Source: Commensalibacter oyaizuii
GTDB taxonomy: Bacteria; Pseudomonadota; Alphaproteobacteria; Acetobacterales; Acetobacteraceae
Assembly: GCF_029953265.1 (NCBI RefSeq)
Contig: NZ_JASBAO010000001.1
Location: 1,626,001 to 1,690,000, forward strand
Direction: 5' to 3'
DNA length: 64,000 nt
Shown: piece by piece, positions 8,627-16,456 of the stretch
How positions within the stretch are numbered: the first letter of the stretch is position 1
How the letters are laid out: every line of letters begins with the position of its first letter
Translations under genes and position numbers: made by a program
Notes under the pieces: generated by a model
What the model was told of the DNA's origin: nothing
What the model saw: the letters and a program-made list of their open reading frames with translations, nothing else
Database searches by the model: none

Positions 8627-9528
8627 TTAGGCATGCTCTTTAACGCGTTTTCTACTTTATCCAGTGTCTGATTTATCCACTGCTGATAGTTTAAATCCGT
8701 AGGCATGGTTTCAGATATCCCAACAACTGGTACAGATGACTGTTGCGCAATCTTTTTCAACTGTTCTGTTGCTGGTGTAACAACTTGATCATTATAAAAC
8801 AAAACTTGTATTTTATGTGTTTTCAAATCATTTTGAAATTGAGCAACTTGCTTTGGGGTGGGTTCCCCACCATTCATTACTGTCCATTGATATGGTTCTT
8901 CTAAAATTTCAAATCCCAAAGCTTTGGCCATCAACCCAAACACGGGCTCTGTTGCTGCAACCTTTACCTGTGTATAATGATCACGTATTTTTTTGATGCG
9001 TTTATCTATTGATGAAATCTCAGTTTTTAATTGATCCAATTTTTGAGAGAAAAAAGCTTTTTGATCAGGGCGAAGCTGAATATATGCTTGTTCCAAACGT
9101 TTAGACAAAATGTCAATAGCCTGTAGATCATACCACAGATGGGGATTTTCACCATCTTTTTTGGATAATAATGTTTGGATGGATATGATCTGTTCTGATT
9201 TCAATTGGGATTTATTTAATAGTCGACCAAGCCATGCGTCATATCCCAAACCATTCGCAATGACCAAGTCAGCCTGCTTCACCATTTTGCCAATACTGGG
9301 GGTCAGTTCGAATAAATGTGGATCTTGATCAGGATTATTTAAAATAACACGTACTTGAACCCGTTTTCCACCCAACTGAGAGGCAATATCTCCATACATA
9401 TTTTCACCAGCAACTACCTGAATAGGAGGAGAGGCAAAAACAAGGTTAGTCATATAACAATTTGCTAGAAAAATCGTGACGAAAAAAAATAAACAAAAAA
9501 TAGAAAATCTAACTTTTACGTACACCAT
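8623..9528 (-). CDS. znuA: Metal ABC transporter periplasmic binding protein (ZnuA/PsaA-like)
   Basis: Cluster A-I solute-binding protein that captures a divalent metal in the periplasm. The 301 residues have an N-terminal signal/anchor (about 7-32) and metal-binding candidates His71 (DPHLFELTPS), His130 (ENPHLWYDL) and Glu194 (AATEPVFGLM). Classical zinc binders usually have His at the third place, while the manganese binder PsaA has Glu, so metal choice is open. The His-rich loop typical of ZnuA is absent. The start lies 24 bases after a small membrane-protein gene, suggesting a four-gene operon of small ORF, binding protein, ATPase and permease. No clear Zur box was recognised upstream. 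Confidence 0.88.
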   Translation of the reverse strand: MVYVKVRFSIFCLFFFVTIFLANCYMTNLVFASPPIQVVAGENMYGDIASQLGGKRVQVRVILNNPDQDPHLFELTPSIGKMVKQADLVIANGLGYDAWLGRLLNKSQLKSEQIISIQTLLSKKDGENPHLWYDLQAIDILSKRLEQAYIQLRPDQKAFFSQKLDQLKTEISSIDKRIKKIRDHYTQVKVAATEPVFGLMAKALGFEILEEPYQWTVMNGGEPTPKQVAQFQNDLKTHKIQVLFYNDQVVTPATEQLKKIAQQSSVPVVGISETMPTDLNYQQWINQTLDKVENALKSMPK

Positions 9529-9552
9529 ACTTAATCACGCCTGTGCAAACAT

Positions 9553-9687
9553 TTATGTTAAATGCCAAGCACCATATATCATTACACCAATAACAAATAT
9601 TAAACAAATGTGAAGGATAAATAACCATTTCAGTGTTAATACAGGCACATAAAATTTATCTCTGGGTGGTTTCATTTCCAATGGCAT
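9553..9687 (-). CDS. 44-residue single-span membrane protein leading the metal-transporter operon
   Basis: This small gene is easily missed. ATG at 9687 is preceded by GAGGT four bases upstream and opens a 44-codon frame. The protein starts MPLEMKPPRDKFYVPVL, then has one hydrophobic helix (about residues 19-39, WLFILHICLIFVIGVMIYGA) and ends WHLT. The stop lies 24 bases before the metal-binding protein start on the same strand. I do not recognise the family. Possible roles are a small regulator or stabiliser of the transporter, or an unrelated small membrane protein sharing its promoter. Support comes from the ribosome site, the coherent composition and the position; no homology was checked. 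Confidence 0.6.
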   Translation of the reverse strand: MPLEMKPPRDKFYVPVLTLKWLFILHICLIFVIGVMIYGAWHLT

Positions 9688-9747
9688 TGTGACCTCAATT
9701 ACTATAGCTAATATTTTACTTAAATAACAACTTTTTGTTTTTTTAAA

Positions 9748-9787
9748 TGTTCAGATGTTTTTTTATTAAAATAAAAACATCTGAACA
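9748..9787 (-). terminator. Long hairpin after the ETF operon
   Basis: A perfect 15-bp stem, TGTTCAGATGTTTTT (9748-9762) with AAAAACATCTGAACA (9773-9787), with a 10-base AT loop, five bases past the etfA stop. Neither side has a long U-tract outside the stem, but the stem itself ends in U or A runs. It separates the ETF operon from the metal-transporter operon. Confidence 0.6.
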
Positions 9788-9791
9788 ATTC

Positions 9792-10739
9792 TTATCGTGC
9801 TTTTAACGCTGCTTCTAGTTGTGGTAGGATTTCAAATAAATCGCCAACAATCCCATAATCCGATGTTTTAAATATAGGGGCTTCAGGGTCTTTATTAATT
9901 GCCACAACGATTTTACTATCTTTCATCCCTGCCAAATGTTGAATGGCCCCAGAAATTGCAACGGCAATATAAAGCTCTGGCGCAACTATTTTACCTGTTT
10001 GCCCAACTTGATAATCATTACTGACAAAACCAGCATCTACCGCAGCTCTTGACGCACCGATGGCTGCATCCAGTTGGTCTGCAATTTTTTCGAGTAAAAC
10101 AAAATTATCACCACTTTGCATACCACGCCCCCCTGAAACCACAACACGTGCAGATTCCAATTCAGGTCGATCAGACTGAGACAGCTTTAACTCTTTAAAT
10201 ATAGACAAGTTTTGATCAACGCCAGGAAAATGGCTTAGTTTCTCAATTTCAGCACTACCCCCTGTCTGTGCAACAGCTTCAAAAGCAGTTCCACGAACAG
10301 ATAGTAATTTTTTTGTGTCTTTAGAAGATACTGTTGTTAAAAGACTGCCTGCATAAATAGGACGAACAAAAGTTGATCCATCGATAATTTCAACAACATC
10401 AGAAATCGGCTGCACATCCAATAAACCAGCCAAACGGGGCAAAATATCTTTACCTTCAGCATTTGCTGGGGCCACGATGAATTCATACTGATCCGCCAAA
10501 GATGCAATTAATTCAGCGACAGGCTCAGCTTGCATGTGTGCATACCCGTGATGATCTGCAACCAATATTTTGCTGACCCCTGGCAACGCAGCAGCTGTTT
10601 GTGATAATGCTTCTATACCTTCACCAACCAATAAAGCATGAACTTCACCACCAAGTTTGCTGGCTGCTGTAATGGATGACCGACTAACTGGACGGATCTG
10701 ATTACCTTTTTCGTAACTTAATAATACTAGAACGGCCAT
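9792..10739 (-). CDS. etfA: Electron transfer flavoprotein subunit alpha
   Basis: FAD-carrying subunit of the soluble electron transfer flavoprotein, which passes electrons from acyl-CoA and other dehydrogenases to ETF-ubiquinone oxidoreductase. It is 315 residues, full length. The N-terminal alpha/beta domain is followed by the C-terminal FAD-binding domain with [12 protein letters not shown] near 207, a [20 protein letters not shown] segment near 245 and [10 protein letters not shown] near the end. It is the last gene of the etf-QO, etfB, etfA operon, two bases after etfB. Confidence 0.96.
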   Translation of the reverse strand: MAVLVLLSYEKGNQIRPVSRSSITAASKLGGEVHALLVGEGIEALSQTAAALPGVSKILVADHHGYAHMQAEPVAELIASLADQYEFIVAPANAEGKDILPRLAGLLDVQPISDVVEIIDGSTFVRPIYAGSLLTTVSSKDTKKLLSVRGTAFEAVAQTGGSAEIEKLSHFPGVDQNLSIFKELKLSQSDRPELESARVVVSGGRGMQSGDNFVLLEKIADQLDAAIGASRAAVDAGFVSNDYQVGQTGKIVAPELYIAVAISGAIQHLAGMKDSKIVVAINKDPEAPIFKTSDYGIVGDLFEILPQLEAALKAR

Positions 10740-10741
10740 GT

Positions 10742-11491
10742 TTAAATCACCTTTGCTTCGTTTTGAAGCTTGTCCATAAGCTCTTCAACAGAATTCACAA
10801 TTACCCCCGCCCTAACAGAAGAGGACTCTTTAACTGATTTGACTTCTAAGCGGACAGCAGTGTCAATCCCAAGATCAGCCAGTGCAACCGTATCGATTGG
10901 TTTTTTACGAGCCTTCATAATATTGGGTAAAGACGCATAGCGAGGCTCATTTAATCGTAAATCTGTTGTTAGTATGGCTGGTAAAGCAAGCTCTAACACC
11001 TCTTGTCCATCATCGACCTCGCGAACAACCAAGGCTTTATCGCCATTGATGTCCAATTTGCTGATAAATGTTCCTTGTGCCCACCCCAATTTTGCAGCTA
11101 AAATTTGACCCATAGCATTCGTATCATCATCAGAAGCTTGCTTACCCATTAGCACAAAATTGGGCCGCTCTTTTTGTACAAAGTGCTGCACAATTTTAGC
11201 CACACCCAAGGATTCGATGGGTTCATCAGTTGTTACTAAAATAGCTCTATCTGCGCCCATAGCCATTGCAGTACGCAATGTATCTTGACATTTTGCTTCA
11301 CCAATAGAAATCACAACGATTTCTGAGACGATCTTTTGTTCTTTTAACCTTACTGCCTCTTCAACAGCAGTTTCATCAAAAGGGTTCATGGACATTTTTA
11401 CGCCACCGATCTCTACCCCAGAACCATCTGATTTTACCAACGGTTTGATATTGGAATCAACAACCCGTTTTACTGGAACTAATACTTTCAT
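10742..11491 (-). CDS. etfB: Electron transfer flavoprotein subunit beta
   Basis: AMP-binding subunit of electron transfer flavoprotein. The 249 residues match the family. Features seen are the [17 protein letters not shown] start, [17 protein letters not shown], an adenine-nucleotide loop [18 protein letters not shown] near 125 and the recognition loop [29 protein letters not shown] split across about 175-200, through which partner dehydrogenases dock. It sits between etf-QO (34 bases upstream) and etfA (2 bases downstream), so a single transcript is likely. Confidence 0.96.
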   Translation of the reverse strand: MKVLVPVKRVVDSNIKPLVKSDGSGVEIGGVKMSMNPFDETAVEEAVRLKEQKIVSEIVVISIGEAKCQDTLRTAMAMGADRAILVTTDEPIESLGVAKIVQHFVQKERPNFVLMGKQASDDDTNAMGQILAAKLGWAQGTFISKLDINGDKALVVREVDDGQEVLELALPAILTTDLRLNEPRYASLPNIMKARKKPIDTVALADLGIDTAVRLEVKSVKESSSVRAGVIVNSVEELMDKLQNEAKVI

Positions 11492-11525
11492 AACACCCTT
11501 TCGTTACAATCATTAACCTTAAAAA

Positions 11526-13163
11526 TTACATTCCACCAGGATAATTTGGACCACTTGCCCCCTCTGGTGTTTCCCAGTTAATATTTTGAGCAGGGTCCTT
11601 AATATCACAAGTTTTGCAATGAACACAATTTTGGGAATTAATTTGTAGTTTTGGTTCTTTATCTATATCAATTGCTTCGTAGACACCTGCTGGGCAATAT
11701 CTGGACTCTGGTGCTTTAAATACGTCCCAATTTACTGTTTTCCAAATCGCTGGATTGCGAAGCTTTAAATGCACGGGTTGATCATCCCGATGATCCAGAT
11801 TGGCCAAGAAAACGGAAGATTCCCGACTAAACGTCAACTGATCATCAGGCTTTGGATATTCAATTTTTTTACATAAAGCAGCAGCTTTTAATTTATCATT
11901 ATCCGCTAGACGATGGTGAAATGTCCAAGGAACCCGCCCACGCACCATTGAATCAAAACCAACATATAATGTTGCAGCCCTTGCGCCGAATTTCGCAAAT
12001 GCAGGACGCACATTGCGTACCTCATGTAATTCTTTGAAAACCCACGATTTATGCATACGAAATTGGTATGAAATAGGCTCGATTTCCTGCGTATTCATTG
12101 CTTCAGCGATTGCTTCTGCGGCTACCATTCCTGATTTCATGGAGGTATGTGTGCCCTTGATTTTAGGCATATTTAAAAACCCAGCTGCATCCCCAACCAA
12201 TAATCCACCAGGAAATGTTAATTTGGGGACAGATTGCAACCCACCCTCAGATAATGCACGGGCCGAATAACCGATCCGACGCCCACCTTCCAAATGATAT
12301 TTGATCACAGGGTGATTTTTTACCCTTTGTGTTTCCTCGAAGGGGGACAACCACGGATTGCTGTAATCCAAACCAATAACAAACCCAAAAGAAACTAAAT
12401 TATCACCAAAGTGATATAACCATGATCCGCCATAGGTACGATCATCTAATGGCCAGCCAAAACTATGTTGAATATAACCAGGTTTGTGCTTATGAGCGGG
12501 AATTTCCCAAAGCTCTTTAATGCCAAGTCCATAAGTTTGCGGATCAACCCCTTGTCTTAGCTGGAAGTGATCCATTAATTTTTTAGATAAAGATCCACGA
12601 CATCCTTCGGCAAAAATGGTATATTTTGCCCGTAACTCCATTCCTGGGGTATGATTTGGACCTTGACTACCGTCTTTTTCCAAACCCATGTCACCAGTTA
12701 TAACACCGGCGATACGCTCGTTTTCGATAATTAAATCTTGACCAGAAAACCCTGGGAAAATTTCAACTCCTAAAGCTTCGGCCTGGGCAGCCAGCCAGCG
12801 ACAAAAATCACCAAGACTAATAACAAAATTGCCCTCGTTGTTCATCTGAGGCATTAAGGATTTTATAATTGGAATACGTATTTTTTTTTCATCGTTGGGT
12901 AAATAGAACATGCACTCGTGATTGACAGGTGTGTTTAAAGGTGCACCTTTTTGTTTCCAGTCTGGAAACAGCTCATTTAACGCGGTTGGTTCCAATACCG
13001 CACCAGAAACGATATGGGCCCCAATTTCAGAAGCTTTTTCAATTAAACAGATTTCTAAAGAAGGAACCAATTGCTTTAAACGGATCGCTGCTGAAAGACC
13101 AGAAGGGCCACCACCGATAATTAAGACATCAAATTCCATTTGTTCACGTGTAATATCATTCAT
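11526..13163 (-). CDS. Electron transfer flavoprotein-ubiquinone oxidoreductase
   Basis: Membrane-associated iron-sulfur flavoprotein that takes electrons from ETF and reduces ubiquinone. The 545 residues include the N-terminal FAD motif GGGPSGLSAA (about 17-26), a second FAD segment GLLVGDAAGFLN near 315, and a C-terminal 4Fe-4S domain with CVHCKTCDIKDP near 516. It is first in the operon with etfB and etfA, giving a complete ETF electron entry point to the respiratory chain. No acyl-CoA or dimethylglycine dehydrogenase partner is in the window. Confidence 0.96.
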   Translation of the reverse strand: MNDITREQMEFDVLIIGGGPSGLSAAIRLKQLVPSLEICLIEKASEIGAHIVSGAVLEPTALNELFPDWKQKGAPLNTPVNHECMFYLPNDEKKIRIPIIKSLMPQMNNEGNFVISLGDFCRWLAAQAEALGVEIFPGFSGQDLIIENERIAGVITGDMGLEKDGSQGPNHTPGMELRAKYTIFAEGCRGSLSKKLMDHFQLRQGVDPQTYGLGIKELWEIPAHKHKPGYIQHSFGWPLDDRTYGGSWLYHFGDNLVSFGFVIGLDYSNPWLSPFEETQRVKNHPVIKYHLEGGRRIGYSARALSEGGLQSVPKLTFPGGLLVGDAAGFLNMPKIKGTHTSMKSGMVAAEAIAEAMNTQEIEPISYQFRMHKSWVFKELHEVRNVRPAFAKFGARAATLYVGFDSMVRGRVPWTFHHRLADNDKLKAAALCKKIEYPKPDDQLTFSRESSVFLANLDHRDDQPVHLKLRNPAIWKTVNWDVFKAPESRYCPAGVYEAIDIDKEPKLQINSQNCVHCKTCDIKDPAQNINWETPEGASGPNYPGGM

Positions 13164-13266
13164 TTCTTATTTACCCTATTTCCAACCCTGTCTCTAAATT
13201 TTAACTGAAATACTTATCTCATTTACAATAAAATTAAAATTCAAATAAAATATATCTTAATTTTAT

Positions 13267-13944
13267 TTAAGTAGGAAACGCAAGTTCATGTTTTGCATGC
13301 CAACTTGAATCAACGTAATTGATAATTAATGTACGTCTTATTCCATTAATTGGGCGCTTTTTAAACCCGTGCCACGTATCTTTACCTGGAATAAATAAAA
13401 GTGCAGAATTGAATTTACCAGAACTTCTGGCCAAGGAATCCCCTTGTGCATTCATAATATCCGTTCCCCAAGATGTTGCTTCATCACCTACCGACAAAGA
13501 CACTAAAAAAGTCAGTTTTTTGGCGCCGATATCCGTATGAGGCTCTAACCAAAATCCATCTTTGTCAAGACACAACTCTAAACGCAGCCACGTATTGGAT
13601 AAATCCGTCCCCGTCATTTTTGAAAATAAATCTCGAGTTTCCTGAACATTAAAAGCATATGCTAATGCGGCACAACGTTTATCTTGTTCTTGTTTCAGAG
13701 GATTAACAAAAACACGATTTTGATTATTATTTTCTCTGCGCCCTTGAATATCCCCTGAAATCGCTTTCTCATCAGGCATCCATTCCAACAAAGAATCACA
13801 GATATAGGACGGTATAACGTCTTCTAACATCCAATGTGTATAGGGAAAAGAATACTCTTTTGCTTGTTGAATGGACTGTTGCACATGCAAAGCAGAATTT
13901 TGATAAGATTGCTTTTCTATATTCATTTTATGATGACTCACCAT
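13267..13944 (-). CDS. 2-oxoglutarate/Fe(II)-dependent oxygenase-like protein
   Basis: Likely double-stranded beta-helix oxygenase of the prolyl 4-hydroxylase type. The 225 residues contain the iron-binding HxD (EPHTDIGAKKLTF, near residues 137-139), the distal His in DTWHGFKKRP near 190, and an Arg in GIRRTLIINY that would bind 2-oxoglutarate. No signal peptide is seen. Its ATG begins on the base after the hemN stop codon on the same strand, so the two are surely co-transcribed and may be coupled; a second ATG six codons in is possible. Substrate unknown. Members of this fold hydroxylate proteins, sugars or small molecules. Confidence 0.75.
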   Translation of the reverse strand: MVSHHKMNIEKQSYQNSALHVQQSIQQAKEYSFPYTHWMLEDVIPSYICDSLLEWMPDEKAISGDIQGRRENNNQNRVFVNPLKQEQDKRCAALAYAFNVQETRDLFSKMTGTDLSNTWLRLELCLDKDGFWLEPHTDIGAKKLTFLVSLSVGDEATSWGTDIMNAQGDSLARSSGKFNSALLFIPGKDTWHGFKKRPINGIRRTLIINYVDSSWHAKHELAFPT

Positions 13945-15306
13945 TCAAATTGCTTGAGCATGACGTTGCGGGGCTGCACGGTAATAAGTATCAAAAACAA
14001 CAGCAATGTTGCGTAAAAATGGACGACCCGTTTCTGTTACTTTAACCTTATATCCTGATAGTTCAACAAAATCATCCTTTTCAAACTCTTTTAATTTATC
14101 CAAAGCCTCCATAAACAAAGAGAGTGGTTGATGATATTGTGCTGTGATCTTTTCAAGATCAATATATAAATCGCACATTAAACGTTCAATAATCGTCCAT
14201 CGTAACAAATCTTCGGCATTGCGCTTAACCCCTCGAACAACAGGTAATCCGTCTTGCTGCATTGCTTTTTGATACATGGCAACAGAAGGGTGATTTTGAA
14301 CGATCCCCTGCGGAACAATCGAAATTGAGGACGCTCCAACCCCCAACAAAGCTGGGGCATCATCTACTGTATAACCTTGAAAATTACGATGCAACAGGCC
14401 TTGTTGGGCTGCTTTGCTCATCGTATCATGAGGCAAAGCATAATGATCAAATCCAATTACCTGATATCCTGCAGCCCTTAACAATTCATCAATGATCTGT
14501 CGTTGTTGAAATCGCTCTACAGTATCGGGTAAGATATCCCCTTCTAACAAGGTTTGTCGTTTAAACTTCCAAGGCACGTGCGCATATCCAAAAACTGCTA
14601 AACGATCAGGCTGTAATTCAATAACAGATTGTATTGTTTCGCGCACTGTATGCTTTGTTTGATTGGGTAAGCCATAAATCAAATCAATATTCACAGATTG
14701 AATATGCTGATCTCTTACCAAAGCAATACAATGAGCCGTCAATTCTTTGCTTTGGATGCGCCCACATGCTCTTTGTACTTGTGGATCTAAATCTTGTACT
14801 CCAATGCTGACCCGTGTAAATCCCAGCTCGTCTAATAAAGGTGGATATTCTTTGGAAACGTTGCGTGGGTCCAGTTCAATGGAAATATCCGCATCGCTTT
14901 GAACATCAAAAAACTCACGAACCGTATTCATAACCTTTTTCATCGTTTGAACAGGCAGAGTCGTTGGTGTTCCTCCACCGAAATGAATAAAACTAACAGA
15001 ACGACGAGAATCCAGATAAAATGCCAAGCGTTTCAATTCTTGACATAAAATGTCCCCGTAACTTGCCCGCAAGGACTCTTTATGAACGACCTGAGTATTA
15101 CAGGCACAAAAATTACATAATTCGTCACAAAAAGGAACGTGTAAATACAACGAAACAGGCTCTCCCCGAGGAAGAACCTGTAACCATTGTTTATAATCTT
15201 CAAATGTTACTGTATCAGAAAACTGTACAGCTGTTGGATAACTTGTATAACGCGGCACGTTTCCTTCGTACCGCGCAAGACGGTCAAAGGAAACAGCTTG
15301 TTTCAT
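13945..15306 (-). CDS. hemN: Oxygen-independent coproporphyrinogen III oxidase
   Basis: Radical SAM enzyme that decarboxylates coproporphyrinogen III to protoporphyrinogen IX without oxygen. At 453 residues it is the long HemN type. The SAM cluster motif CDELCNFCACNT (around residues 59-70) matches the HemN CxxxCxxC pattern including the following cysteine, and HFGGGTPTTL follows near 108. The HemN C-terminal domain is present. Upstream, 17 bases away, ends an OmpW-like porin gene; downstream the 2OG-oxygenase gene abuts. hemE and hemJ are elsewhere in the window. An FNR-type site was looked for upstream of the run and not found. Confidence 0.93.
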   Translation of the reverse strand: MKQAVSFDRLARYEGNVPRYTSYPTAVQFSDTVTFEDYKQWLQVLPRGEPVSLYLHVPFCDELCNFCACNTQVVHKESLRASYGDILCQELKRLAFYLDSRRSVSFIHFGGGTPTTLPVQTMKKVMNTVREFFDVQSDADISIELDPRNVSKEYPPLLDELGFTRVSIGVQDLDPQVQRACGRIQSKELTAHCIALVRDQHIQSVNIDLIYGLPNQTKHTVRETIQSVIELQPDRLAVFGYAHVPWKFKRQTLLEGDILPDTVERFQQRQIIDELLRAAGYQVIGFDHYALPHDTMSKAAQQGLLHRNFQGYTVDDAPALLGVGASSISIVPQGIVQNHPSVAMYQKAMQQDGLPVVRGVKRNAEDLLRWTIIERLMCDLYIDLEKITAQYHQPLSLFMEALDKLKEFEKDDFVELSGYKVKVTETGRPFLRNIAVVFDTYYRAAPQRHAQAI

Positions 15307-15323
15307 TCCGAACTCCGCAGATA

Positions 15324-16160
15324 TTAGAAGCGATATCCGATACCAGCACTTACCGCAGTTGGGTTTAAAGAGGTGCGAGCATCAATTCTATTAGGACTAT
15401 CATTAATATGAACGCGCTGATTTAACAACATTTGTTTTGCGTCAACGTTAAAGAACCAGTTTCCAACCAATTGATAATCAAAACCAATATTGAAAGAAGG
15501 ACCGACAGTTGTTTCCATACCAACTTTTTGAGCAATACCACCACCGGGCGAAATATTGTGCCAAAAAGCAACCGTTAAACCAACACCAATATAAGGATTG
15601 AATGCTTTATGTGGACGAAAATGCCATTGAGCTGTGAGGGTGGGGGGAAGGACCCAAGCCTTACCAACGTGAACATTTCCTGCTGCTGTATCCTTAGCCC
15701 AAATGCTGTGACGTGTACTGGCTGCGATCAATTCGAATGCCAAATTATCCGTTACGAAATAATTAAAGCTTAATTCGGGCATCACCGCATTAGAGGCAGT
15801 AATGTGACCACCAACAGAGGTACGGCTGCTTGTATTATTAGGAATGACACCCAGTGCACTTAAACGAACGATAAAGTCACCTTTTCCTAGTCCAATTTTT
15901 GTAACCCCTGGGCATGTTTGAAACACGCCACAATGAGGCTTAGGTGCCTTAGGTTGTTTATACATTGGGACGTCCCGATACTGAACTTTCCCACTCCAAC
16001 CAGATGCCCAAATTTCTTCTCTTACCATTGGAACTGATACATTGTTGGAAGCTGGGCTAACAGCTGGACCCAAGTTAGGTGCTGAATAATTTTGAGCATA
16101 ACCTGCAGCTGGAGCAAGTAAAGATGCAGCTACTGCAATACGACTTAATGATTTTTTCAT
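15324..16160 (-). CDS. OmpW-family outer membrane protein
   Basis: Small beta-barrel of the OmpW family, thought to pass hydrophobic or small molecules. The 278 residues begin with a signal peptide (MKKSLSRIAVAASLLAPAAGYAQ), then a roughly 75-residue N-terminal extension rich in Pro, and end in GIGYRF with the C-terminal Phe needed for barrel assembly. OmpW signatures include NLAFELIAASTRH, PTLTAQWHF and NPYIGVGLTVAFW. A ribosome site AAGG precedes the ATG. It leads a same-strand run with hemN and the 2OG oxygenase. The extension is longer than in E. coli OmpW. Confidence 0.88.
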   Translation of the reverse strand: MKKSLSRIAVAASLLAPAAGYAQNYSAPNLGPAVSPASNNVSVPMVREEIWASGWSGKVQYRDVPMYKQPKAPKPHCGVFQTCPGVTKIGLGKGDFIVRLSALGVIPNNTSSRTSVGGHITASNAVMPELSFNYFVTDNLAFELIAASTRHSIWAKDTAAGNVHVGKAWVLPPTLTAQWHFRPHKAFNPYIGVGLTVAFWHNISPGGGIAQKVGMETTVGPSFNIGFDYQLVGNWFFNVDAKQMLLNQRVHINDSPNRIDARTSLNPTAVSAGIGYRF

Positions 16161-16456
16161 AAGAAAACCTTACCGAACTAAGCAAAGGACTATATAAGAT
16201 GTAATAAAATCCAGTTAGGTCACTAAATCAATGAAAAAATCCCCCTTTTAATTTCAACCAACTCTACTGTTACTTTAAAACAACATATTTAATCTGATAC
16301 TAGCAAAGGCAAATGTTAACTTTTTGTTGATAAACTCTTAAATCTTACATAAAAGGTTATTTTTAAAGTATTTTTAATACATGTATTTAAATCTTATATA
16401 ACTTTTGCGAATCGTTAAACATGTATCATTTTTACATCATATATACTGTAACTTTT
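16161..16456. other. Intergenic region upstream of the ompW-like gene
   Basis: These 296 AT-rich bases lie between the chvG stop and the ompW-like start and must carry the ompW promoter. A possible pair on the minus strand is TTGATT (near 16230) with TTTATT 17 bases on, ahead of TATATA. I see no small gene and no strong terminator. Confidence 0.35.

Noticed and set aside
16161-16260. FNR box upstream of the ompW-like/hemN run
   Set aside because: TTGAT and ATCAA fragments occur but never as TTGAT-N4-ATCAA in the right arrangement.
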